Assembly: GCA_023014335.1 (NCBI GenBank) | Contig: JAECYW010000018.1 | Location: 434,001-498,000, forward strand | Direction: 5' to 3' | DNA length: 64,000 nucleotides | From: Galerina marginata | Lineage: Eukaryota; Basidiomycota; Agaricomycetes; Agaricales; Galerinaceae | Part shown: piece after piece, positions 44,989 through 55,115 of the stretch | Position numbering within the stretch: the first letter of the stretch is position 1 | Layout: each line of letters begins with the position of its first letter | Program-made: the position numbers and the translations under genes | The notes under the pieces: generated by a model | Databases searched by the model: none | Told to the model about the DNA's origin: nothing | The model's input: the letters and a program-made list of their open reading frames with translations, nothing else

Positions 44989-46029
44989 TGATCTTAAAAG
45001 ATTTGGGGCCGCGAGGCCAAATTTGGTATGGTGGTCTGAGAGCAATTCCAGGAACAATCGATCACTCTTGACTTTGGCCTTGAGCTCCTTCTCAGAAGTG
45101 AGTTGTAGTGAGCTGATAGGAAACGTCATCATTATCTTTGGAATTGTTTGCAGCATCTTCAGGGAATCAATATAGGCCAGGCCACTCTTCTTTATGAACC
45201 TGTCGATGCATTCTTTCACAGGAAAAGTTGACCACGTAATGTGAGAGTGTCTCATAGAAGCTGTTCTTTCCGTTCATTGAGGATGGAGACTAGCAGGTAT
45301 AGGTGTTTTTTTATACCTGGTTGCTTCCTGTGTCACATTGCATCAGCGAGTGTTATAATTTATAATAATGCTCAACTAGGACTCACCAGCTCACTTCAAG
45401 CATAAGCAAATAATTGAAGGGACTTTTGATCGGTTCATCTTCTGGATCCATTAATGGATCAATTGTTGGGAATGAGAAATCTGGGACAGGTGCACCATCA
45501 GCAAGCTTTGCTGGATTTGGTGTCCACACCAAGGTCAGAGTTCGGCTAGTTTTATCAGAACATGCTGAAAGAGCAACCACATCATATAGTCTGACAGCAA
45601 TGTTCACAAAGGCATCTAAAATCCAAAAAAGAAGTCAAAGAGCACCATCTTTTTCTTTGTTGTTACATAAATTATCGTACACTTCGACTGTCTTTTGTAC
45701 GAGCAAGAGTAGATAACATGGAGGAGATCCTTCTAAAAGCATGAATGCTTTCATTCTTGTTTGTGGTTGTGGTTTCGGGTAGCACCATCAGTGGTGAGGT
45801 GTGGTGGGTTGTGTCAAAAATGTGAGGGAAGCAGTCGCAGCAGTTCGCTTCAAGAACTGTTCCTAAAGTTAATTACCTCACCAACTGCACTTCAGGATCC
45901 CCTTTTGGAGTACCTATTAGGTAGGGTAAATTTCTATGTTTTACCCTATCTAATAGGTAGTGGAAAAAGATTTTTTCATAACAAATTGTTTTTAAAACAT
46001 TTTTTAGAAACATTTTTTATCAAAAGATT

Positions 46030-46941
46030 TTTGAGTGACCCCCCAGCTAAAACTCAAAACATTTTCTAGTATCAAAACATATTTCAAAAAAAATGATATG
46101 GGGTGCCAGGGGTCCTGGTTTTTCTGATGAATTTTTCCACGCTTCTGGTGGATTTTTTAGGGTAAAATATATCTGCATAGGCTGCATTTTTGAGGGGTAT
46201 TCTGTACAGATATTAGACAAACAAAAAAAAAGCATTATATATACCCCTAGAAATTAGCTAGGATTCTTATTTTTCAGAAATTTCACATGTAGTATGTATT
46301 ACCAGGAATTTTTCTATATATACAGCCTGGATTTTTACTAAATATTTACCAGAAATTGCTCAAATTTTCCTATATATAGCTTAGAATCTTCATATATATG
46401 CCTATAATTTTCTATATATATGGATTGGATTTTTAGCACTTTAATAATAGCTGCATATGAGGTATCTATTAGATTAATTAATTTCTAATAGAACATATAG
46501 AACATAGAAGTAAACAGAAAATGAATTTTTAAAAATATTTGTTAAAACATCTTTTATAAAATTTATGGTATAAAGAGCAAATTTTTTAGAATATAATATC
46601 AAGTATTTCTATTTTTAGACCAAGACCCTGAGAAATTTTTATTTAGAACTAATTCTATTATATTCTAAAAAATTTGCTCTTTATACCGTAAATTTTAGGA
46701 CTCCTGGCACCCAAAACAATATTAAATGTTTTGTGACAAAAAAACATTTTATTGTAAAATATTTTTCAAAACATTTTTTTCCAAAATTAAAAAAGATGTT
46801 TTAACAAATATTTTAAAAAATTTATTTTCTGTTTACTTCTATGTTCTATATGTTCTATTAGAAATTAATTAACCTAATAGATACCTCATATGCAGCTATT
46901 ATTAAAGTGCTAAAAATCCAATCCATATATATAGAAAATTA
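46030..46941. mobile_element. hAT-like foldback element, partial
   Basis: Begins near AGTGACCCCCCAGC (compare the hAT-like termini), carries GGTGCCAGGGGTCC and CTATTTTTAGA words. It contains an inverted repeat: about 46408-46606 against 46657-46940 (GCATATGAGGTATCTATTAG and its inverse). One end is cut by the family-2 element at 46942. Confidence 0.55.
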
Positions 46942-47813
46942 CTTGGTGTGGGCCATTGCTTTGCATGGCATGTATGAGTCCTTTTCAATTTCAAAAGCTA
47001 AAGCTTTCAAATTTTAGAATTGATTTTAAAACTTTTATCCATTATTTTTTTAAGTAGTATTCACAATTACAAGTTATTAAAATATAAAGTACTTTTTTGG
47101 ATTTTTATCTAACTACCTAGCTATCATGATCAAGTCATTAAAATCTCTCCTACTTCAAGTACAATTTAATTATTTAGAGTAATATAAGAATTTATTTTTT
47201 CTAAATGATTATTTTAATCAGAATTATTTGTTATTAGGCCAACCCACCCACCCAATTACTAAGTTAATTAATTTAAGCATATACTGCAAGTACAAGATTT
47301 TAATCTTTCTAATTTCTCAAGTCTTTATCAGCTATTGTTGACAAATGACCATCTTCAATACAAAGAAGTTTCAGAGTTCAACTTGTTATATACAGTGGGA
47401 ACTTTAGGGCAGGTGTCAATTTTGTGGCTGTGTATTCCATGGAATGCTTAGAAAGCTATCCAATTTGGCAATTACCATTTTGGGAAAAAAAAACAAAGTT
47501 GTGGAAAATGATTTGAGGACCCTGAATCTGTTGAAATCATATGATTAGCTGCCTTCCTTATTGAGAAAAATGCAAAAAAGTTGAAAAAAGCTGGCGCTTT
47601 TATGATTTTTGGACTTAAAAGGTCAATATCTCAGGAACAAAAATAGCTAGTCACATGATTTTTTCAGATTTCTGGTCAAGAGACCTAAATCAATCATTTG
47701 GGAAATTTTTTTCCGCAGTATTGAATGATCAATCAATGAATCAATCAATCAAATTCTCAACTAAGTTCTGGGTTTATAAAGAATGAGTCTTTGATAAATC
47801 AAAGGACTCATAA
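46942..47813 (+). mobile_element. Family-2 Helitron-like element, 872 bp
   Basis: CTTGGTGTGGGCCATTGC, GCATGGC, ATGAGTCC; 3' terminal hairpin and AA at 47783-47813. A^T site. Longer than its relatives by about 280 bp of AT-rich sequence behind the 5' end. Confidence 0.8.
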
Positions 47814-47858
47814 TGCTTCAGACCTCCTCTTCCATCCTTTCCGATGTGCGTGCACTGT

Positions 47859-49009
47859 GAGCACTTATCACTCTCCCCCGTGTTCCTGGTGGAATCCAGT
47901 AGAATCCACTCATTCCTGTGGAATGCTGAGGAATGCTACTATGGCAGAGAGCCCTGCCAAATTGTCATTCCTGTGGCATCCTATTCCTGTGGAATGAGAT
48001 CAAATTCCTCTTTTGGAAGAGGAACAGGCCACTGGAATGGAGAGGAGTGGAATCCACCAGCCAAATAACATGTAAATATTTAATTTTCAGTGCTTATCTA
48101 ATATATTTGGAACTATTTGTGTACAATACTGATAAGTCTGAGTCTTAAAAAAATTCTCACAGTAAAAATATTCAATTTACTTAATAAGTATTACCTAATA
48201 TACAACCATTCCTCTTGTTGTTTTTTAGAAAAAAGAAATACAAATAAAACAAGAATATAGGCTATTTATACACTTTATAAACAAAACCAAACATTGTAAC
48301 ACATCAAAAACTGTTATTTGGACACCTTCCTAAACAGGCAATCTATATTGGGAAAATATTTTTTCAAAGACTCGTGTTTTTTCGTTTTTTTTGGGTTTTT
48401 CTCATCATCAGAAGCAGCTAGTCACATGATTTCAACTGATATATGATTTTTAGATCAGGCTGCATGGTTACTATTTTTGGCAAAAAGTTCCCACGGTATG
48501 TAAATCAGCCTAAATATAGCAATAGGACCCTGCAAAAATTATGGTGTATTTATATTTGGAATCTTCTGAATATTCTGAATCCGATGATACCCTATTGATC
48601 CTGAATTTCCCACCTACAGATCATGTGAAATATATATATTTAATAGGCCATAGAGTATATATAGTAATTAGTTTTGGATTTTTCAAAGGACCAATAGTGA
48701 AGTGGTTAAAGTGTCTGTGACTATGGCTATGGACAGGTCTTGGGTTCAATTCATGCTTATGCATGTTATTTTATTCCTGGACTTGTTCAAATACAAGTCA
48801 GATGTCTTAAGTTATTCCACCACTGGATCCACCACTGGATTCCACCACTGGATTCCACTCAGCGAAATGGCAAAATAGAATTCCACTGGAGTTGGCTTTG
48901 GCATTCCACAGGAATCCACACTGATTCCAGTAGATTTCACAGCCATTCCACAGGATTCCAATGGAATTCGGCCATTCCTCTCGAAATAGGTGGGGGAATA
49001 GAACGTACT
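47859..49009. mobile_element. ATTCCACTGGA-word TIR element, copy 2
   Basis: 1151 bp, ends GAGCACTTATCACTCTCCCC and (inverse) AGTACGTTCTATTCCCCCACC. A likely 9-bp duplication GTGCACTGT / GCACACTGT (seven of nine) is supported because removing element plus one copy restores the reading frame. No gene inside. Confidence 0.75.
48691..48760 (+). other. tRNA-like Pol III promoter module
   Basis: A-box-like AGTGAAGTGGTTAAAG, B-box GGGTTCAATTC, homologous to 30731-30797. Confidence 0.5.
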
Positions 49010-49727
49010 GCACACTGTTTGTTCCAGGCACTCCGTCAAATGTTGCCATTGCTGTGTTACCCGCTACTCCACTTGCTTCTGCAGCCGTCCCCAATTCTCT
49101 GGCAAAGAATACCCCAACTAAGCTTGCGCATTTTCTGCGATATGTTGAGGAGAAGGAAGGCATATGCAACGTGCGTGGACTAGAACCAACCTTTGCGGAC
49201 AACGGCTATGGCCCAGATATCATAGGTGATGTTGATAAGGAAGACCTTGTGTCTTGTGGACTAACGGTTGGTGATGCCCTGCGTATCAAATGTGCCGCCC
49301 ATGTTTGGTGGACCAGCCCCGACGCCAAACGTCAATGTCGCTCCCCGTCTCCCCCTCCTGCTCGCCTTGATGATCGTGAACGCATTCGGTTTGAAAAGCG
49401 ATATGCAAACAACAGTGGATGTCATTCAGTGTACAGACCTGGAATTGTTCCTGGTGCTAATCACAGGGCACATGTGTTTGAGTGGTGGTTCTATAACCAA
49501 GTCACGAAGGCGCTCGAGAAGGTTCCAGACAGTTTTGTCCCCAATATTGATGAAGAGTATTTGGACCCTAATGCGCCATTTGAACCGTCTCCAAGCCCTA
49601 AGCCTCTTCATAATGCTAACTAGATAAATATTCAGTCGTTCTGTCCAGTTTGAAGATTCTCAAAAGCTGCCATGTAATTTTAGAACTAGAAAAGGAATGA
49701 TACAGCATAATTTATGATCACTGTGTA

Positions 49728-50855
49728 TTAGACAACATATCCTGAGGCATGAAAAAAACCCCAAACCATAACTGATGTGACATGATGACAGGCCCTATCC
49801 ATCACAGAAAGCAACTGATCCTTCCAGTTTCGACGAAGGAAGGCCTTGATGCATGCAAAGGCTTATTCAATCGGGTTCAAATCAGGGAAGTAGGGTGGGA
49901 GGAAGAGAAGTTTACAACCTTTGACTCGTACATAAGATGACTATAAAAATAAGCCGACACCACTGACCTGCTTCATCTTCGACCAGCTTGCGTACAGCTT
50001 CAGAGTGGTGGATATTGCAGTTATTGAGAATCAAGACACTTCGAGGGCCAGGGTAGGGATTTGTGAGAGATATCTAAAGTTTCACAATGGAAGAACAGAA
50101 GGAATCCTTTGACATGTGGGACATACAATGTGTTTGTGTAGGAATTTGGCAAATAATTCAGACGTTACTGAGCCAGGATATATGTCATGGGCAATGATAC
50201 CATCCAAAGTAAGCACTGGCAAGATAGAGAACCGCTGACCACAAACAAAACACCGCCTTTGGGCTGCGCATAGCCCCTTTAGCAACCAGCCCATTTTATG
50301 AGAAGGGTTCTTCTTGTTCCTTGCAGCTTCGTCAATAAACATGCATATTGCCGGATCTGAGACCAATTCAGCAAATTGATTCATATAGATTGAGCGCTCT
50401 AGATTGTTGCGTTCCAGTGCACGGATAGAGATGGTTTTGCATGAGAAATGTAGATGGCGAAGTGATTGAAGAAGAGTCGGTATGGAGACATCAGTTCCAA
50501 GGCGTGTGTGAAGTTCATTCTGCAACTCGTCAAGATACATTGTCGGCTCTTCACTGAGTAAAGATTTGATCAGGTTGAGATTGGTACTGGTCAGAACACG
50601 AGGCCGTCCACGAGAAAAGTTGGAGAAAGCCATGGGATTGTATGTGACACCGTAATCTCTGTGGTAGTTTAGTGTCTGGTAGATTATTGACTTCTTGACA
50701 CCCAAGATCCTTTCAATTTCCTTGACTTTGAAACCCTCAACATAGCAGAGGTACGGGATACATTCCTTGAGATCGCGAGAGACATGGCAATGAGGCATGT
50801 TATGATGGAGAAGACAAGAGGGGCGAGCAACTGTGAGGCGCAGGACATGGTGCAC
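49728..50855 (-). pseudogene. Tc1/mariner-type DDE transposase, catalytically altered
   Basis: ATG 50855. Helix-turn-helix (CYVEGFKVKEIERILGVKKS), AT-hook-like SRGRPRVLT, second helical part (MYLDELQNELHTRLG), then the DDE domain: ICMFIDEAARN with the first Asp. Introns 50126-50074 (GTATGT...TTTAG) and about 49962-49912. After the first comes VLILNNCNIHHSEAVRKLV, where the expected second catalytic Asp (usual pattern LDN.IHH) is Asn. Then LLFLPPYFPDLNPIE followed by an in-frame TAA and further homologous sequence to WGFFHASGYVV and the stop at 49728. Helix-turn-helix and fold are otherwise open over 250 residues. It belongs with the convergent gene at 47814-49623. No TIR pair could be assigned. 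Confidence 0.85.
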
Positions 50856-51129
50856 TGCCTGAGCAGTTTTGGGGTCCTGTCACTTCTGTAACAAACATGG
50901 CCAACATGACGTTTTCAAAATTTCGCAATTCCATATAGCTCTGAAAAGAGCTGTAACATGCCTATTACTTTCAAACAAGCTCAAGAACATGTAGATAAGG
51001 TCAGAATTGATGGAATTATGAGAATAATATCAGAGATCTACCATTTTTGATAAATTTTATTGTATTTTTACAATATCTCAGCCAATATTTGACAAACCTA
51101 CTTGGTCTTAGATGCTTTTGAAGGGTATA

Positions 51130-51307
51130 ATTAGGGCTAAAAAAGACCGGTCTTAACCGATGTAACCGGTTAATGAAGGCCAGTCTTTTTGCAGTCTCAA
51201 CATCTCAAAAACCAAAGACCAGACCACCCTGGTCTGGTCTTTTGCGGTCTGGTCCAGTCTGGTCACCAGTCTTTTTGCAGGTTTTGAGACCGGACTTCCA
51301 AACACTA
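51130..51307. repeat. GGTCCAGTCTGG-word MITE, 5' truncated
   Basis: Keeps the right end GGACTTCCAAACACTA at 51292-51307 and the GGTCTGGTC words; the TAGTGTTT left end is absent. Confidence 0.65.
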
Positions 51308-51917
51308 CTTTCACCCTCTGTTGCCAGTATTGCCTCTCTCACTCTTACTGTTTTATGCTGATTTCATTGTTAATCTTGTTGTTATTTACTTCTCATGTGC
51401 ATCAGTAAACCCAGATTTTGGGCCTATAGCAGACCTTGCCCGGATATAGCATCCTATAGCAACGGGTGATGTCATCATAGATCCCATAGCACCTGCAGCG
51501 TCGTGTAGTGTTCAGTGCGAGATTTGCAGCGCTATGTAGCATTCCCTGGGCACTGTACAGTACTTCATAATACTGTTCCTTAGGTAGCTAGTACTGTACA
51601 TCTCCAAGCTAATGAGTAGAGTCATTTATATTTTGTTCTAAGTCCCAAAAGCACACCCTAAACCGGTGATACTAAGTTGATTTTCCCGAACAGGTCATTC
51701 TTGTCGTTTAACCACCACCATCCACATCCTGCCCACACCTTCCTATCAAGCCTCTATGCCGTTTATCACCTCCAACGTCACCCACCTGTTAACCTCACAG
51801 CCACCAAATGATGTTGAAGTTGACTACCCCAATCCCTGGTGCCCAGGTCGACTACCACCCTGCTGCCACCTTCACACTCAGCATGACAATGGCGGTCCCT
51901 CGCATCACATCAAGAAT
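51308..51917. other. Unassigned stretch between MITEs
   Basis: No gene recognised. 51430-51560 repeats short words such as CTATAGCA and GCGCTATGTAGCAT, similar in style to 53420-53600 (GTGCTACAG), so another degenerate word-rich element is possible. Confidence 0.3.
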
Positions 51918-52509
51918 TAGTGTTTGTAAGTCCAGTCTCAAGACTGGGAAAAGACCGCAACCAGACCGGACTGGACCGGAAAAAGACCAGACCAGCAGTT
52001 CAGTCTTTTGGTTTTTGAGATTGAAAGACCGCAAAAAGACCGGTCTTGGTGGACCGGTCTCATTGGTTAAGACCGGTCTTTTGTACCCCAATATATACGC
52101 TTTAAAACGCACCCAAGAACGTCTCAATCGGTTGAAAACTGACAAAGTTACAGTAGAAAATGTAAAATTCTGTAAAATTCTTCGAAAAACAGTAGATAGT
52201 TTCTAATTATTTTATTTCTCTGTCAATTCTTCATGGATTTTTACGTTCTTGGGCTTATTTTAAAGCTAACTAGTATTCAATTAAGTCTACCAAGTGATAT
52301 ATTTAATATTTTTCATGTAAATACAGCTTACAACCTGTTTTAAATAACTAGTACCAAGACTGGTCTTAGGACTGCAAAAGACCGCAGTCTTGGTCTTTTC
52401 TGGTTTTGTGCAGTCTTTTGCAGTCTTAGGACCAATGCAGACCGGTCCCGGTCTTGGTCCAGGCCTCTGGGGGGTCAAAGACTGGACCGGACCGGACTTC
52501 CAAACACTA
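51918..52509. mobile_element. GGTCCAGTCTGG-word MITE
   Basis: 592 bp. Ends TAGTGTTTGTAAGTCC and inverse TAGTGTTTGGAAGTCC. Flanks TCAAGAAT / TCGAGAAT (seven of eight). Swarms of GACCGGTCTT and AAGACCGCA words at both ends. Confidence 0.8.
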
Positions 52510-52563
52510 TCGAGAATTACTATGGCGGCTTAACTGTTCTGTCCTCGCTGGCGCTCTCTGTCC

Positions 52564-52598
52564 ATCACCACCACCACCACCACCACCACCACCACCAC
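52564..52598 (+). repeat. (CAC)n microsatellite
   Basis: About 11 perfect CAC triplets. Confidence 0.95.
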
Positions 52599-52970
52599 TG
52601 GTCCCCATTGTTTGACATGCCCCATCTACTAGCATGTGCCAACGTTGTGGACGCCTGCTCCTGCTCCCTGAGCCCTATTCTTGTAAGCCCGTTTCCGCAT
52701 ATTCCATGCTCATGTGTCTGAAATATTGCAAGGGAATATCTTCTGATGTCTGACATCTCAAAGATCCACCAAATGTCTCCACCGTATTTGTGGTCCATGA
52801 CGACAACGCTGCCTACTGAAGGTCACAACAAGGACCAAGCGAAGTGGAACCGAGGAGGAAAGGGGCAAAGCAACGCGAGGAGGCAGAAAAGGGTCCAAGG
52901 TGAACCGCCACATCATTAGCCCCACTTCCACGCTTACCTGTTTACAGCAGAAGAACGGGTGCCCAGAGCA

Positions 52971-53252
52971 TGAAGGAGGACGCCACCGCCACCGTTTCCG
53001 ACGGCAGCCAACTCAACGTTGTATGTGCATCCACCCCTTCTTTTGTTATTATTACTAATTAATTAACAAGTTATCTATTCCTAGGACCATGCACGCCTCG
53101 AGTTGGCCATCAACCACGCACCTTCATCCACCTGTTGCTCTTGTGACCTTATACATTTGCCTCCTGCTGTCGCACCACATCCTGGTGTCTATCTCAAACA
53201 CGAGGAATCTTGCCTGGCGGCTCCTGCAACAAATTCGCGAAGAGAGTTTCCT
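52971..53252 (+). pseudogene. Short spliced ORF fragment, unidentified
   Basis: MKEDATATVSDGSQLNV, an intron of about 66 nt (GTATGT...TCCTAG), then DHARLELAINHAPSS and about 35 more residues to a stop. The style resembles the start of a retroelement polyprotein, but nothing downstream supports that. Confidence 0.25.
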
Positions 53253-54088
53253 TGATAAATGTTGCTGAGGCGTGCGCGGGGTCCTTTCGTAAATAGATAT
53301 CATAACCTTGTCATTTGTTTTTTGTGTACCAATAAATTTATTTAACACTCCATTATATTCCGAGTCAAGCTAGTAAGGTGAATAGTGAATGCAGCAACAA
53401 TAGGCCATGCAAGCAAGGGATATGCAGGATCCAGGGGTGGATAGGCATGGGTACATAGTGATGACGCAATGCTACAGCGTGCTACAGACAGGCCAGGGCA
53501 TGCTACAGAGGATCCAGGGTATACTGCAGAGTGCTGCATAGCAACTGCACGTGCCTGTAGACCCAAGAACATAGTCTATGGTGCTATGGCACTATGCAGC
53601 ACTATGCATTAGTCGGTAGCTTACCCAGGGGTTACTGATGTGTATGGGGGTGCTCCACTAGCACTTGCTCTTTTTTCCTCCTTTCTCTGGGAGTGTCTTT
53701 TGCTTTTCCTCTGTTTTTTTTCTGCCCTCAGTAGTCATAGGGGTGTGTTGGACTTAGTTCTGTGGTGACAACCTTGGTGGTTCCCAAACACAGTCATGCC
53801 TCCTTGTATATATGTAATCACTCCTGTACTTATTGTCTCTATTGCTCAATCTATTTGCACTGCCCACATGTGTCTTGTCTCCCTGCTTCACTTGTCTACA
53901 AAAACTATTATAGAATTTGAGTTTGTGTAGTAACGAGTCATTGCCAGCAATGCCCATCAAATGCACACTGTGCAAAATTGTATCCAGGTGCATGACAGAC
54001 ATGGCGCAGTATCCTGTTGAATCAAAATTTTGCTTGACAATCCATATCCCTGTGTCAGAATATAATCATCTCCTACCATTGAAAACCA
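53253..54088. other. Region with no recognised gene
   Basis: Degenerate word repeats (GCTACAG) at 53420-53600; otherwise nothing. Confidence 0.3.
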
Positions 54089-54475
54089 TTACAAGTTCTT
54101 ATGTAGTAAAAGAACTTGTTTTCTACACTTGATAGCAGAAGGAAATGGTTCCTAACAAAACCAATGGAAATTCTCCCACTGCTATAGTGACCCTGCATGG
54201 TTTCTGTATCTCAGCCATTACTGGGCCAATTTTTATGATCTTGGTATCAAAAAAATCGCAAAAATCAGGGCCTTCCTGGTCATGTGACCAGGCCTGTTTT
54301 AGGCTTGTTAGATCCGCCTCATTTTTCTGCTTTTTTGAGTATAAGATCATCCCAATCGGTTTAGATTTGAGCGGACTATGCATTATTTACTTATTTAACA
54401 TATATTTATGTTGTAACACGCACCCACAAAGTAAGAACTTGTTTTTGCCATGCACAGCAATGGCCTCTGACCAAG
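54089..54475 (-). mobile_element. Family-1 Helitron-like element, 387 bp
   Basis: Full length. Host A before CTTGG, T after the 3' AA. About 95 percent like 41231-41616 by eye, including its TGTTGTAACACGCACC segment. Confidence 0.85.
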
Positions 54476-54785
54476 TGAAACAAGAGCAAAAGGATAGGTC
54501 AGTCTGTTATGAACAACTGACATAAGTAGCCAAACATGTGTGATGAGAAGACCACAAAAGCCTTCAAGGTCAGGATTTCTGGATCAAAAAACAGTATTGT
54601 GTTGTCCAGGTCCCTTGCACCATGAATCAACAGCATGAATCCGCTATTTGAACATAGCATGGATGCCTGACTTGTTACTTGGAGCAAAGTAGGTTGAAAC
54701 TGCTGATGGAAAGATATGGATCTTTCTTTTGACAGTCAGACATTGATCAAGTGAAATGTCATCCAAAGGGGGTCATCATCCAGGG

Positions 54786-55107
54786 TAAGCAATGGCAGGG
54801 GTTGGGGTAACCCTGGCGGGTTGCAGGGTGGGGTACTGCTCGGGTAGGGTACAGGTTACAATAGCCCTACCCGCGAGCTTTCAAACAAGCCCAAAAACAT
54901 ATTTTTTGGACCAAAACTGAAGGAGATACAGCCAATTTTCGCAAAATTCATCAAAATTGGCTGTATCTCCTTCATTTCTGGGCCGATTTGGACATTTTTG
55001 GGCTTGTTTTGATGGGTAAACCTGTGGGGTTGCGGGTAGGGTTATGCCATGGGTAGGGTACGGGTTGCTGGCGCGATACCCGCTGGGTTTACCTATGCTA
55101 TTGCCTA
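54786..55107. mobile_element. GGGTAGGGT-word MITE with perfect 8-bp duplication
   Basis: 322 bp between two copies of ATCCAGGG (54778-54785, 55108-55115). Ends TAAGCAATGGCA and inverse TAGGCAATAGCA. Words GGGTAGGGT and GCGGGT cluster near both ends. The centre is a palindrome: CCAATTTT and GGCTGTATCTCCTTCA read both ways around 54950. hAT-type by duplication size. Confidence 0.85.
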
Positions 55108-55115
55108 ATCCAGGG

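Larger units (their letters stand above)
39568..45760 (-). pseudogene. Large unidentified gene, shredded by Helitron-like insertions
   Basis: A chain of minus-strand coding pieces in consistent order. About 45760-45385: SIHAFRRISSML, an intron of about 65 nt, then NIAVRLYDVVALSACSDKT and DEPIKSPFNYLLMLE. 45255-45000: HITWSTFPVKECIDRF. About 44015-43875: NNKPPYFSNAQVINF. 43233 to about 42840: VDFQYLHSPVSLKTKASMNH with one stop. 42249-40480: ADATITPHEALSQLLS, then a Ser/Pro-rich region with two to three diverged copies of a segment containing NGIENKECPSRP. 40471-40184: a Lys/Ser-rich tail ending at a stop. Further pieces to 39568 (DGLPLHIADPKKSCLAKLQY, ADFSEIDEQDNPALI) may belong to a neighbouring gene. 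Insertions at 41231, 42250, 43245 and 44599 interrupt it. Removing 41231-41616 restores LTISNYPSLGDG in frame. No domain is recognised. Confidence 0.5.
47814..49623 (+). pseudogene. Second accessory-type gene with SAM-like segment, 5' truncated and split
   Basis: Coding at 47814-47858, then the inserted element, then 49019-49623. Dropping the insertion gives SDVRALFVPGTPSN in frame. About 215 readable residues: a hydrophobic Ala-rich linker, LAHFLRYVEEKEGICN, then GYGPDIIGDVDKEDLVSCGL and TVGDALRIK, which looks like a SAM-type helical bundle; then a Pro/Ser linker, RIRFEKRY, FEWWFYNQVTKALEKVP and a Pro-rich tail to TAG at 49621. The 5' exons are lost behind the Helitron-like element. It is convergent to the transposase at 49728-50855, 104 bp away, as in the 17139-37367 transposon. 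Confidence 0.6.

Noticed and set aside
52565..52798. Minus-strand frame ending in a Trp run
   Set aside because: Created by the (CAC)n microsatellite.
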